From positions 248,001 to 312,000 of the forward strand of contig NZ_JAAKGT010000005.1 in assembly GCF_011043625.1 (NCBI RefSeq): 64,000 nt of DNA. Direction: 5' to 3'. Of this stretch, positions 43,902 through 52,952 are shown one piece after another; within the stretch, counting starts at the first letter, position 1, and every line of letters begins with the position of its first letter. The notes below the pieces were generated by a model. The model was not told the DNA's origin, did not search any database, and was given only the letters and a program-made list of their open reading frames with translations. A program made the translations under genes and the position numbers. This DNA comes from Caulobacter sp. 602-2. GTDB lineage: Bacteria; Pseudomonadota; Alphaproteobacteria; Caulobacterales; Caulobacteraceae.

Positions 43902-46268
43902 TCAGAACTTCTGGCCGAACTTCAGGCCGAAGGTCCGGGGCTGGTTGGGAATGACATAGACCTTGTCGGCGCAGACCGCCTCGGCGCACTGCACGAACCG
44001 ACTGGCGCTGGCCCGCTCGTCCGTCAGGTTGGTCAGATAGGCCGAGACCGACCAGCTGGCGCGCGAGAAGCCCGCCGACAGGTCGAAGGTCGCATAGCCC
44101 TCCTGCTTGCCGAGGATTCCCGCCTCGACCGTGCGCAGGTCCGAATAGGACGAGGTCTGCCCCACGACCGAGCCCTGGACGAAGGCGTCGTAGTCGCTCC
44201 AGGTGAACTCGTAGCGCGCCGTCAGGTTGGCCTTGAACTTCGGCGTGATCGGCAGGCGGGTGCCCTTGGGCGCCTGCGGCCCGTCGGGGAACTCGACCGA
44301 GCCCGGCGGACAGTCGGTGATCGGCACGCCGGCGCTGTCGGTGGCGCCGCAGTAGTTGGCCGTCAGCTTGGCGTCGGTGTAGGCGGCCGCGGCGTTGATC
44401 GTGAAGCCCTCGGACACCGCCAGGGTCAGGTCGGTCTCCGCGCCCTTGATCTCGGCCTCGTTGGCGTTCTTGATCTCGGTCAGGCCGTTGGCCCCCAGGA
44501 TCGAAAACTGGAACTTGTTCCACTTCTCCAGATAGACCGCGCCGTTCCAGCGAAGGCGGTTCTGGGCCCAGCTGGTCTTCCAGCCGAACTCGTAGTTCTT
44601 CAGATAGTCCGACAGATAGGGCGGCAGCGTGCCGCGACGGTTGATGCCGCCCGGCCGGTAGCCTTCCGAGTAGGTCACGTAGACCAGCTTGTCGGGGTCG
44701 ATCTTGTAGGTGAGGTTGACCTTGGGCGTGTTGCCCGTCTCCTTCACCCGCTTGTCGAGGTTGGTGCAGGGCGAACCGGCGATCACCGGCCCCTTGAAGC
44801 AGGCCCGCTCGCCCGTCGAGCCGTAGCCCGCGCCGTAGCCGTAGAAGCCGACCAGCGAATTGTCGGCCTCGAAGAAGCGGATGCCGGCCGTGGCCGTCAG
44901 GTTGGGCAGGATGTCGAACGACACCTCGCCGAACGCGGCCGTGTCGCGGTCGACGCGCTTCTGCTCGGTCAGCCAGATGGTGCCCGGGTGGCCCGGAACC
45001 GACAGCGACTCGCCCAGGGCCGAGATCTGGTAGTCCTGGTGGATGCCGTGCGCCTGGCGCTGGTAGAACAGGCCCGCGACGAAGCGCAGGCGCGCGTCCT
45101 GCGGCGAGCTGACCCGCAGTTCGTGGCTGATCCGGTTGTAGCGGTCCTTGCCCTGGATGAACTGCGACGGGTCCACCGGATTGCCGGCGTCGTCGGTCCA
45201 GTAAGCGCCGTAGCCGTACAGCGTGTCGTAGAAGTACGAGTAGTCGGTGTAGTCCTGCTCGGTGTCGGTCGTGCGCTGCAGGTACGAACCGGAATAGACG
45301 ATGTCGAGATTGCTGATCTTGCCCTCGACCGTCATGGCCGCCTGCCACCAGCGGTCGTCGGCGCTTTCCGGATAGTAGTGGCTGACCTGCAGGTCGCCGA
45401 TGTCGGGATCATAGCCGAAGAAGCCGCCGCTCTTCTGCACCTGGCCCATGACCTGGGGCGTGATCGTCCAGTTCTCGCCCAGCTCGACCTTCACGGCCGC
45501 CCGGGCGCCGTGGGTCTCGACCTCGTTGTAGTTCTGCTCGGCCACGCCGGCGTTGTTGATGGTCACGCCCGAGGTCGGATAGGTGCGCGTCCCCGGCACG
45601 TTGTCGATGTAGCCGGCGTCGCGCTTGCTCCACCCCACCATGCGCACGGCGATGGTGTCGGACAGCGGCTGGTTGACGAACCCCTCGGCCACATAGCCCG
45701 TGCCGCCGTGGTCGACCTTGTTGACCTCCAGGCTGTAGCCGGCCTTGAAGCCGGCCGTGCTGGGCTTGTTGGTGATGATGCGGATGGTGCCGGCCTGCGA
45801 GCTGGCGCCGTACAGCGTGCCCTGCGGCCCGGCCAGGGCCTCGACCCGTTCGATGTCGTAGATGTGGACGTCGAGCGCGCCCTGGATCGTGGTGATCGGC
45901 TGCTCGTCCAGATAGATGCCCACGCTGGGCAGCGAACCGGAGTGGTTGCCGTCGCCGCCGCTGGCGACGCCGCGCATGTAGACCTGGTTGAAGCCCGGCC
46001 CCGAGCCCTGGAACGACACGCTGGGCAGGAACTTCACATAGTCGGCGAAGTCGGCGACCTCCAGCTGCTCCAGCTTGGCCTGGCCCAGCGCTTGGATGCT
46101 GACCGGCACGTCCTGCAGATTTTCCGAACGCTTCTGGGCGGTGACGACCACCTCTTCCAGCGCCACCCCGCTTTCCTGCGCCAGCGCCGCCCCACAAAGC
46201 GCGCTGCTTGACATCAGGGCCGTGACCAGAAGGCCCGACCGCATTGTTTTTGAACGCCTAATCGACAC
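43902..46268 (-). CDS. TonB-dependent outer-membrane receptor
   Basis: A 788-residue receptor: signal peptide ending ALAQE, TonB-box-like EEVVVTAQKRSE, plug domain (VPVSIQALGQAKL, VYMRGVASGGD, VEALAGPQGTLYGASSQAGTI) and a long barrel ending in Phe (TFGLKFGQKF). I use GTG at 46268, which has AAGGAG 6-7 bases upstream; an ATG 24 bases further in would also give a full signal peptide. The plug QAGT variant and context fit uptake of organic nutrients such as peptides rather than iron, but this is inference. Confidence 0.92.
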   Translation of the reverse strand: MSIRRSKTMRSGLLVTALMSSSALCGAALAQESGVALEEVVVTAQKRSENLQDVPVSIQALGQAKLEQLEVADFADYVKFLPSVSFQGSGPGFNQVYMRGVASGGDGNHSGSLPSVGIYLDEQPITTIQGALDVHIYDIERVEALAGPQGTLYGASSQAGTIRIITNKPSTAGFKAGYSLEVNKVDHGGTGYVAEGFVNQPLSDTIAVRMVGWSKRDAGYIDNVPGTRTYPTSGVTINNAGVAEQNYNEVETHGARAAVKVELGENWTITPQVMGQVQKSGGFFGYDPDIGDLQVSHYYPESADDRWWQAAMTVEGKISNLDIVYSGSYLQRTTDTEQDYTDYSYFYDTLYGYGAYWTDDAGNPVDPSQFIQGKDRYNRISHELRVSSPQDARLRFVAGLFYQRQAHGIHQDYQISALGESLSVPGHPGTIWLTEQKRVDRDTAAFGEVSFDILPNLTATAGIRFFEADNSLVGFYGYGAGYGSTGERACFKGPVIAGSPCTNLDKRVKETGNTPKVNLTYKIDPDKLVYVTYSEGYRPGGINRRGTLPPYLSDYLKNYEFGWKTSWAQNRLRWNGAVYLEKWNKFQFSILGANGLTEIKNANEAEIKGAETDLTLAVSEGFTINAAAAYTDAKLTANYCGATDSAGVPITDCPPGSVEFPDGPQAPKGTRLPITPKFKANLTARYEFTWSDYDAFVQGSVVGQTSSYSDLRTVEAGILGKQEGYATFDLSAGFSRASWSVSAYLTNLTDERASASRFVQCAEAVCADKVYVIPNQPRTFGLKFGQKF

Positions 46269-46395
46269 GTGTTCGCTCCTTGGCCCCAGAGAGAACGACG
46301 TTCTTTCAATGTCGTGAGTCCGACAATCCGGCAAAGCTCGGCGGCTGCGCAATTCACCGGACTGTTGCAAAAACGGCAGCGCCGTCTTCCGGTGG

Positions 46396-48408
46396 TCAAA
46401 TAACAGGCGCGGCGGGATAGGCCGTCAGGACAGGGCCCAGAGCCGCCTTCAGCGGACCAAGCCACGGTTCATAGTTGCGCCACTGATCCACGCCGTCGCG
46501 GAAAATCGGCTGGCGCACCTGTTCGGAGCTCGCCGTGCGCACGGCGCGGTCGTTCTGGTGGAAATCCAGGCATGTCGCCTCGAACGGCAGCCCGCAATGA
46601 TCCAGCAACCGGCGAATCTGGCCTTCCGGATCCTCGACCATCTCCTCGTAGATCACCCGGTGCACGCGCCCCGGCAGCACGGCGTCGACGTGCGCCATCA
46701 GGTCCACGTAGTCGGCGTAGTAGCGCCCGATGTCCTCCAGGCCGTAGCTGAAGGTCTGGCCCCGCGCGAAGTGCTGCTTGAACCCCGAGAAGCAGCAGCC
46801 CAGCGGGTGGCGGCGCGCGTCGATGATCTTCGCATTGGGCAGCATCAGGTGGATCAGCCCGGCATGGGCGAAGTTGTTGGGCATCTTGTCGACGAAGAAC
46901 GGCCGGTCGGTCTTGCGCTGCACCCGGGTGCGCTCGACGTACTCCTCGCCCAGCGCCCGCAGGGCCTCGGCGTCCAGCCCGGCCAGCGCCTCGGGGTACA
47001 ACCCCTCGCCCCGGCGCCCGCCCAGCCGCTTGGCGATGGCGATGATGTCGGGCAGCTCCATCGTGCCCTCGACCTGCGAGTGGCTGGCCAGGATCTGCTC
47101 GATCAGGGTCGAGCCCGAGCGCGGCAGGCCGACGACGAAGATCGGGTCGGGCGCGGCCGCACCCCAGCCCTTGCGCTCGGCGAAGAAGGCGGGCGTCAGC
47201 AGCGCCTTGCTGCGCTTCGCGTGGGCGGTGGTCTCGTCGGCGTCGTAGCGGATCTGGACACGACGCAGCTCGGCCCCCTTGGCGTAGTGACCGAACGACG
47301 CCTCGTAGCGGCCGGCGTCCTCCAGCGCCTTGCCCAGGGCGTAGTGCAGGTGGAAGCGATCCTCGTCGGCCAGGTCGTCGCGGGCCAGCTGGCCCTCCAT
47401 GACGGCCAGGTCCTCTTCCGAAAAGCGCAGGGTCTTGAGGTTGGCCAGGCTCCACCAGGCCTCGCCCAGCATCGGCGCCTGTTCGACGGCCTTGCGATAG
47501 GCCGCCTCGCACTCGGCGCGGCGGCCCAGGGTCTTCAGCGCGTGGCCATAGCTCATCCAGCCCTTCGGCTGGTGAGGATGACGCTCCAGCACCTGGCGAT
47601 AGATGGCCACGGCCGCCTCGTACTCGCCGATCCGCACCAGGGCGGCGGCGCGCAGGTTGGCGTAGGCCGGATGGCGCGGGTCGGCCGCCTGCAGCAGATC
47701 GAGCTGCGCCAGCGCCTCCAGGGTCTTGTTCTGGCGATAGAGCAAGGTGGCCAGGTTGTGCCGCGCGGCGGTGAACCCGGGGGCGAAGGCCAGGGTCTCC
47801 GTCAGGATCCGTTCGGCGTCCTCGTAGCGGCCCAGGCGCGCGGCCACCTCGGCCAGCATGCGCAAGGCGGCCGGCTCGTCGGGGCGCGTCGCCAGGTAAG
47901 CCCGCAGGCCATGCTCGGCCTGCGGCAGCTTGCCCTCGACCAGGGCCGAGGCCGCCGCGATCAACGCCGGATCGCGCACCGAGGCCCTCACCTGCCGGTC
48001 GCCCGCGGCCTGGGCGCCGACCAGGTCGCCCAGCACGGTCAGGGCCACCGACAGCGCCCGCCAGGCCTCGCCCAGGTTCGGGTTGAGCGTCGTGGCTCGC
48101 CGCAGCGCCGCCGCGGCCTCCTGCGTGCGGCCAAGATCCAGCAGGACGAGGCCATGCTCCAGCTGCACCTCCACTGCCTGGGGCAGGCCGCGCGACAGTG
48201 GATCGATCACCGGCAAGGCCGCGGCCGGGTCGCCCGCCAGCCGCAGGGCCGCGGCCAGGATCAGGGTCGCGCCGGGATGACGCGGCGCGGCTTCCAGAAT
48301 AGCCAGGGCCTGCTCGCGCGCCAGTTCGGGATCGTGCGACAGCAGCCGCGCCGCATGGCCCAGCGCGGTGGCCAGACTGCCCGTCGGCTCAGAAACCTGC
48401 CCTTGCAT
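46396..48408 (-). CDS. TPR-repeat sulfotransferase
   Basis: A 670-residue protein. Residues about 1-390 are tandem tetratricopeptide repeats (for example AEAHYNLG-like units and YRKAVEQAPMLGEAWWSLANL). The C-terminal 260 residues are a sulfotransferase domain with the PAPS 5'-phosphosulfate loop FVVGLPRSGSTLIEQIL and a later 3'-phosphate region (DARRHPLGCCFSGFKQHF). Such bacterial TPR-sulfotransferases are common in alphaproteobacteria and their acceptors are mostly unknown. The gene is monocistronic. Confidence 0.92.
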   Translation of the reverse strand: MQGQVSEPTGSLATALGHAARLLSHDPELAREQALAILEAAPRHPGATLILAAALRLAGDPAAALPVIDPLSRGLPQAVEVQLEHGLVLLDLGRTQEAAAALRRATTLNPNLGEAWRALSVALTVLGDLVGAQAAGDRQVRASVRDPALIAAASALVEGKLPQAEHGLRAYLATRPDEPAALRMLAEVAARLGRYEDAERILTETLAFAPGFTAARHNLATLLYRQNKTLEALAQLDLLQAADPRHPAYANLRAAALVRIGEYEAAVAIYRQVLERHPHQPKGWMSYGHALKTLGRRAECEAAYRKAVEQAPMLGEAWWSLANLKTLRFSEEDLAVMEGQLARDDLADEDRFHLHYALGKALEDAGRYEASFGHYAKGAELRRVQIRYDADETTAHAKRSKALLTPAFFAERKGWGAAAPDPIFVVGLPRSGSTLIEQILASHSQVEGTMELPDIIAIAKRLGGRRGEGLYPEALAGLDAEALRALGEEYVERTRVQRKTDRPFFVDKMPNNFAHAGLIHLMLPNAKIIDARRHPLGCCFSGFKQHFARGQTFSYGLEDIGRYYADYVDLMAHVDAVLPGRVHRVIYEEMVEDPEGQIRRLLDHCGLPFEATCLDFHQNDRAVRTASSEQVRQPIFRDGVDQWRNYEPWLGPLKAALGPVLTAYPAAPVI

Positions 48409-48513
48409 CTCACCCCGCCACGCTTGGTACCGACGGTATCGGAGAACGCCGGTGGGCGGGTGTCAATCAGGCGGCGCGCGGATCAGCGTCGGGATGCACT
48501 ATATGCCCTCCAA

Positions 48514-48575
48514 CCCCTCTCTCATGGAGAGAGGGAGGGGCCCACGCCGCAGGCGTGGGAGGGTGAGAGGGTACA
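48514..48575 (+). repeat. GAGAGGGAGGGGCCC-type repeat, unit 1 of second pair
   Basis: CCTCTCTC-ATG-GAGAGAGG hairpin (48516-48534), then GAGGGGCCCACGCCGCAGGC and GGGAGGGTGAGAGGG. It matches the unit at 37040-37097 closely. Confidence 0.72.
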
Positions 48576-48680
48576 CCCTCTCCGAATAGAGCGCGGTCGC
48601 CAGAACTTGAGTCGAACCGAAGGATCATGCCTGGGAAGCCGCGATGCTCCAGGTCGAGAGCTTTCCGGCCAAGGCTGTAA

Positions 48681-48736
48681 CCTCTCACCCTCCCACCGCT
48701 TCGCGGCGGGCCCCTCCCTCTCTCTAAGAGAGAGGG
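48681..48736 (-). repeat. GAGAGGGAGGGGCCC-type repeat, unit 2 of second pair
   Basis: Inverted partner of 48514-48575, with perfect arms CCCTCTCTCT (48716-48725) and AGAGAGAGGG (48727-48736). The two units account for over a third of the 340-base gap between the sulfotransferase start and the next gene. No gene is seen in the rest of that gap. Confidence 0.72.
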
Positions 48737-48748
48737 ACTTTCAAGTCA

Positions 48749-49078
48749 TCAGCCCCCAGCTTCGTCCACCGCGATGATCACCGGCTTGCCGCGCGACCAG
48801 GGCTCCCAGCCGGCTTCGAGCGCCGAGGCGATGGCGGTCGCCACCAGCTTCTTGGGCACCTGTTCGGTCTTCAGCTGCGGCGCGCCGTAGCGGGGCTGCT
48901 CGCCCGGCGGAAACTCGATGACGACCTCGCGCTTGCCCTCGACGTGATGGACGGCGATGGCCATGCCGTGCCGCTCGGTCGGGTCCTTCGACCAGTGGGG
49001 CGTGCGTTGCAGCCGCCAGACATAGGTCTCGCCGTCGACCTCGATCTCGAATTCAGGGTTCAGCTTGGTTCGCGCCAT
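48749..49078 (-). CDS. Conserved-looking hypothetical protein
   Basis: A 109-residue soluble protein. The first part FEIEVDGETYVWRLQRTPHW reads as a beta hairpin; then HGMAIAVHHVEGKREVVIEFPPG, a basic stretch, and an amphipathic helix KKLVATAIASALEAGWEPWSRGKP. Codon use is that of a real gene and it is divergent from an ArsR gene. I recognise no family and propose no function. Confidence 0.65.
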   Translation of the reverse strand: MARTKLNPEFEIEVDGETYVWRLQRTPHWSKDPTERHGMAIAVHHVEGKREVVIEFPPGEQPRYGAPQLKTEQVPKKLVATAIASALEAGWEPWSRGKPVIIAVDEAGG

Positions 49079-49136
49079 GACGGGGTGTTAGCGCGACGCG
49101 AAGGCGGAGGCCAGTCGCCGCTTGACTCATTTCGAT

Positions 49137-49148
49137 GATTAGCTAATC
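49137..49148. promoter_or_regulatory. Palindromic operator before the ArsR/SdpR-like gene
   Basis: GATTAGCTAATC is a perfect 12-base palindrome ending 8 bases before the ATG of the ArsR-type gene, where a dimeric winged-helix repressor would block its own expression. Confidence 0.5.
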
Positions 49149-49156
49149 GTCTTATC

Positions 49157-49453
49157 ATGAGCCAGGTGTTCAAGGCCCTCTCCGATCCCACCCGCCGACG
49201 GGTGCTGCAGCTCCTGCGCAAGGGGCCGCTCAGCGCCGGCGAGCTCAGCGACCAGTTCGACGTCTCCAAGCCGACCATGTCGGCCCATTTCGCGGTGCTG
49301 CGGGAGGCCGACCTGGTGCACGCCGAGAAGTCGGGCAAGTCGGTCATCTACCACCTGAAGCTCTCGGTGCTCGAAGAGGCGCTGCTGGGCTTCGTCCATT
49401 CGTTCGGCGTCGGCGAGCAAGCATCGGCGCCCCGACAGGAGGTTGCGGAATGA
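49157..49453 (+). CDS. ArsR/SdpR-family autorepressor
   Basis: A 98-residue winged-helix regulator: FKALSDPTRRRVLQLLRKGP opens the domain, GELSDQFDVSKPTMSAHFAVL is the recognition helix region and HAEKSGKSVIYHLKLS the wing. No metal-binding cysteine motif of the ArsR or SmtB kind is seen. It overlaps the following membrane-protein gene by 4 bases, the SdpR-SdpI arrangement, where the membrane partner sequesters the repressor. Confidence 0.88.
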   Translation: MSQVFKALSDPTRRRVLQLLRKGPLSAGELSDQFDVSKPTMSAHFAVLREADLVHAEKSGKSVIYHLKLSVLEEALLGFVHSFGVGEQASAPRQEVAE

Positions 49454-49824
49454 AGAAGGAAGTGATCGCCGACCTCGCCTGGGGCGTGGGCATCGTCGTC
49501 CTGGCCCTGGCCGCCAGCCTGGCGCGCAAGCTGGGCTATATCGACACCGACACGGTCAACCGGCTGGTCATGGGCGCCATCGGTCTGATGGTCGCCTGGT
49601 TCGGCAACCGCATGCCCAAGCGCTTCGTCCCCAACGTCCTGGCGCGGCGGGTGCATCGGGTCGGCGGCTGGTCGATGGCGCTGAGCGGCCTGGTCTATGC
49701 CGGGCTGTGGGCCTTCGCGCCCTTCGACGTGGCGGTCATGGGCGGCTCCGGCGCGATCCTGGCCGGGCTGGCCGTGACGATCGCCTATTGCCTGTCGCTG
49801 CGGGCTCGGTCCAAGGCCCTATAG
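49450..49824 (+). CDS. Small membrane protein, SdpI-like
   Basis: A 124-residue protein with four predicted transmembrane segments (about 8-26, 38-54, 75-92, 97-115). The segment NRMPKRFVPN...RRVHRVGGWSMALSGL resembles the C-terminal half of SdpI, the immunity and signalling membrane protein of Bacillus SdpRI. It is translationally coupled to the ArsR/SdpR-like gene. Similarity is distant, so SdpI-like is a tentative name. Its end overlaps the convergent puuB stop by 6 bases. Confidence 0.65.
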   Translation: MKKEVIADLAWGVGIVVLALAASLARKLGYIDTDTVNRLVMGAIGLMVAWFGNRMPKRFVPNVLARRVHRVGGWSMALSGLVYAGLWAFAPFDVAVMGGSGAILAGLAVTIAYCLSLRARSKAL

Positions 49825-51102
49825 CCGGTCGCGCAGCGCGTACCAGGAAAGCCCCGCCACGGTCAGCGGCCAGCGCAGCAGCCGCCCGCCCGGAAACGGC
49901 GGCGTCGGCAGCCGCGACAGCAGCTCGACCCCGGCCGGCTCGCCCAGGGCCGCATCGGCCAGCAGCTTGCCGAACCACGGCGCCAGCATCACCCCCTGCC
50001 CCGAATAGCCGGCCGCGACCCGCACCCCCGGCGCCAGCTCGCGCACGTAAGGCGAGCGGTGAACGGTGATCCCCAGGGTTCCGCCCCAGGCGTGGGTCAC
50101 CTTCACGTCGGCGAGGTTCGGATAGATCTTCAGCATGTGCCGGCGCACGAAGCCGGGCAGATCCGGCGGGAAGCCCGGCCGGTAGTTCTCGCCGCCGCCG
50201 AACAGCAGCCGGCCATCCGGGCTCTTGCGGAAGTAGTTCACGACGAAGCGGCTGTCGGCGACGGCGGCGTTCGAGCGGATGACCGTCTCGGCGCGCTCGC
50301 CCAAGGGTTCGGTGGCCAGCACGAAGTTGTTGATCGGCATCACCCGGGCGCGGGCCTCGCCGCCGGCCAGTTCGTCCAGATAGCCGTCGCCGGTCAGGAT
50401 CAGTTGGTCGCACAGCACCCGGCCCGCCGCGGTCTCGACCACGATCCGGCCGCCCTCGCGCCTCCAGCTTCGGGCCCGGCTGCGCTCGTGGATGACCGCG
50501 CCCTTCGAAAGCGCCGCCCGCGCCAGGCCCAGGGCCAGGTTCAGCGGATGCAGATGCCCGCCGCCGTTGTCGCGCACCCCGCCGTGATAGACCCCCGTGC
50601 CCAGGTCCTCGGCCAGGGCGTCCTCGTCGATCGGCTCCAGCTCGTGATAGCCGTAGCGGGCGGCCATGAACTCGATGTGGTCGAGATCCTCGCCCTCGCC
50701 TCCGCTCTTGTGGCGAGCGTGGATCATGCCGGGGACGAAGTCGCAGGCTATGGCGTGCTCGGCGATCGTCGCGGTCAGGTGCGAGCGGGCGTCCAGCGCC
50801 ATCCGCCACAGCGCCGTCGCGTCGTCGCGGCCGAGCGTCTTCTCCAACCAGGCCTGGTCGTTGCGCTGGCCCATGTGCACCTGGCCGCCGTTGCGCCCCG
50901 AGGCGCCGGACCCGACCTGCGCCGCCTCCAGCACGACGACGGACACGCCCCGCGAGGCCAGCTCCAGCGCAGCGCCAAGGCCGGTGTAGCCCGCGCCCAC
51001 GACGCAGACGTCGGCCGTGGTCTCGCCGTCCAGCGCCGGCAGCGGCGGCAGGGCGTGCGCCGTCTCGGCGTACCAGGAGGCAGCGGGGTGGCCGGTGTTC
51101 AT
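49819..51102 (-). CDS. puuB: Gamma-glutamylputrescine oxidase (PuuB-like)
   Basis: A 427-residue FAD-dependent oxidoreductase of the DAO family. The dinucleotide motif VVGAGYTGLGAALELASRG is at 34-52, followed by GSGASGRNGGQVHMGQR, typical of PuuB/OrdL. PuuB oxidises gamma-glutamylputrescine to the aldehyde, the second step of the Puu pathway. It starts 6 bases after puuA and is the last gene of the polyamine region. Confidence 0.88.
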   Translation of the reverse strand: MNTGHPAASWYAETAHALPPLPALDGETTADVCVVGAGYTGLGAALELASRGVSVVVLEAAQVGSGASGRNGGQVHMGQRNDQAWLEKTLGRDDATALWRMALDARSHLTATIAEHAIACDFVPGMIHARHKSGGEGEDLDHIEFMAARYGYHELEPIDEDALAEDLGTGVYHGGVRDNGGGHLHPLNLALGLARAALSKGAVIHERSRARSWRREGGRIVVETAAGRVLCDQLILTGDGYLDELAGGEARARVMPINNFVLATEPLGERAETVIRSNAAVADSRFVVNYFRKSPDGRLLFGGGENYRPGFPPDLPGFVRRHMLKIYPNLADVKVTHAWGGTLGITVHRSPYVRELAPGVRVAAGYSGQGVMLAPWFGKLLADAALGEPAGVELLSRLPTPPFPGGRLLRWPLTVAGLSWYALRDRL

Positions 51103-51108
51103 CCGCCC

Positions 51109-52509
51109 CTACACGTTCAGCAGCAGGAACTCCCGCTCCCACGGGCTGATGGTGCGCATGAAGGTCTCGTACTCGGCCTGCTTCACCCGGGCGTAGGCGT
51201 TGCAGAAGGTGGCCCCGAGGATGTCGGTCAACGCCTTGGCCTCCTCGAACAGGGTCACTGACTCCAAGAGGCTGCGCGGCAGCTCGATCCCCCGCGCGCT
51301 GGCGTCGATCTCCACCGGCGCGGTCGGGGCCAGGTTCTGGGTCATGCCCAGGTATCCGCAGGCCAGCACCGCGGCGATGGCCAGGTACGGATTGGCGTCG
51401 GACGAGGGGATGCGGTTTTCCACCCGGCGGTTGGCCGGGTCCGACGGCGGCACCCGCAGGCCACAGGTGCGGTTGTCGTAGCCCCACTGGGTGTTGACCG
51501 GCGCGCCGCTGTCGCGGGCGATCCGGCGGTAGCTGTTCACGTAGGGCGCCAGGATGGCCATGATCGCCGGCAGGTAGCGCTGCTGGCCAGCGATGAAGGC
51601 GTAGAAGGCCGGTGTCGCCTCGCCCGTCTTCGGATCAGAGAACAGGTTGTCGCCGTCCTCGGTCAGGATCGACTGGTGCACGTGCATGGCGCTGCCCGGC
51701 TCGGTGGCCATCGGCTTGGCCATGAAGGTGGCGTAGATGTCGTGCTCCAGCGCCGCCTCGCGGATGGTGCGCTTCATCATGAACACCTGGTCGGCCAGCT
51801 CCAGCGGCGTGCCGTGGCGCAGGTTGATCTCCATCTGCGCAACCCCGCTCTCGTGGATCAGGGTGTCGATCTCCAGGCCCTGGCGCTCGGAATACTCGTA
51901 CATGTCCTCGAACAGGGCGTCGAACTCGTTGACGGCGCTGATCGAATAGCCCTGGCGGCCGGTCTCTGGGCGGCCCGAGCGGCCGACGGGGGGCTTGAGC
52001 GGATAGTCCGGGTCGACGTTCTTCTCGACGAGGTAGAACTCGATCTCCGGCGCCACGATCGGGCTCCAGCCCTTCTCGCGATAGAGCGACAGCACCCGGC
52101 GCAGCACCTGGCGGGGGCTTTCCTCCACCGGCCGGCCGTCGGGGTGGAAGGCGTCGTGGATCACCTGGGCCGTCGGGTCCTGCGCCCACGGCACGGCGGC
52201 CAGGGTGGCGAAGTCGGGGGTGAGGAAGATGTCGGTGTCGGACTGCACCGCGTTCACCGCCCCCTCGAACTCGGGGAAATCGCCGGTGATGGTCTGGTAG
52301 AACACCGCCAGCGGCAGGTTCATCGACGGGGTGCCCAGGAACTTGCGCACCGGCATGATCTTGCCGCGCGCGACGCCGGCCAGGTCGGGCACGACGCACT
52401 CGATCTCCTCGATGTTCTGGCTGCGGAACCAGGCCTGGGCCTCGTCCAGTGTCTTGACCCCCCGGGTGACCTTCGGACCGTCGTGGTTCTTCTTGTGCTT
52501 GGGCTTCAT
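51109..52509 (-). CDS. puuA: Gamma-glutamylputrescine synthetase (PuuA-like)
   Basis: A 466-residue enzyme of the glutamine synthetase family. The beta-grasp N domain and catalytic domain show the metal/ATP motifs VAPEIEFYLVE, GVAQMEINLRHG, FMAKPMATEPGSAMHVHQS and NRVENRIPSSDANPYLA. It ligates glutamate to putrescine with ATP, the first step of the Puu pathway. Immediately upstream is the vapC gene (32 bases), so it may be co-expressed with vapBC. A second related synthetase is at 59830-61209. Confidence 0.9.
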   Translation of the reverse strand: MKPKHKKNHDGPKVTRGVKTLDEAQAWFRSQNIEEIECVVPDLAGVARGKIMPVRKFLGTPSMNLPLAVFYQTITGDFPEFEGAVNAVQSDTDIFLTPDFATLAAVPWAQDPTAQVIHDAFHPDGRPVEESPRQVLRRVLSLYREKGWSPIVAPEIEFYLVEKNVDPDYPLKPPVGRSGRPETGRQGYSISAVNEFDALFEDMYEYSERQGLEIDTLIHESGVAQMEINLRHGTPLELADQVFMMKRTIREAALEHDIYATFMAKPMATEPGSAMHVHQSILTEDGDNLFSDPKTGEATPAFYAFIAGQQRYLPAIMAILAPYVNSYRRIARDSGAPVNTQWGYDNRTCGLRVPPSDPANRRVENRIPSSDANPYLAIAAVLACGYLGMTQNLAPTAPVEIDASARGIELPRSLLESVTLFEEAKALTDILGATFCNAYARVKQAEYETFMRTISPWEREFLLLNV

Positions 52510-52541
52510 AGGGGCGCTCCTCGCGCTTGCTGAAGTTTGGG

Positions 52542-52952
52542 CTAGTGGAATGGGTTGATGATGCGGACACCCTCGACGACTTGGCCTTGCGAGAGATCCT
52601 CGGTGAAAAGTTCGGTGCAGCCGGCGGCGCGGGCCGCCGCGATCACGGCGCTGTCCCAGTAGGAAAAGCCATAGCGCGCCTTGATCTCCAGGGCCGAGAG
52701 CAACACGGCTAGGGTGTTGTCCTGCACCTTGAAGCGGGTCCAGGTCCGGACGAACTCAGCCGCGTCTTCAGGCTCCAGCCGTCCAGGACGCGACGGACGC
52801 GTGGCCTGAACGTAGAACTCCTGCAGCACCTGCACCGACAGCACCCCGTCGGTCCGATCCAACAGGATCCTGGCGGCCTCGCGCTTGGCGGCCTCGTCCG
52901 GCGCCTCGCTGATCGAATAGATCAGCACGTTGGTGTCGAAGAAGACCGCCAC
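52542..52952 (-). CDS. vapC: PIN-domain toxin VapC
   Basis: A 136-residue PIN-domain RNase. The acidic catalytic residues are Asp6 (FFDTNVLIY), Glu45 (VLQEFYVQ), Asp100 (YWDSAVIAA) and Glu118/Asp119 (FTEDLSQG). Family members cut tRNA or rRNA when released from their antitoxin. It begins directly after the antitoxin stop. Confidence 0.9.
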   Translation of the reverse strand: MAVFFDTNVLIYSISEAPDEAAKREAARILLDRTDGVLSVQVLQEFYVQATRPSRPGRLEPEDAAEFVRTWTRFKVQDNTLAVLLSALEIKARYGFSYWDSAVIAAARAAGCTELFTEDLSQGQVVEGVRIINPFH

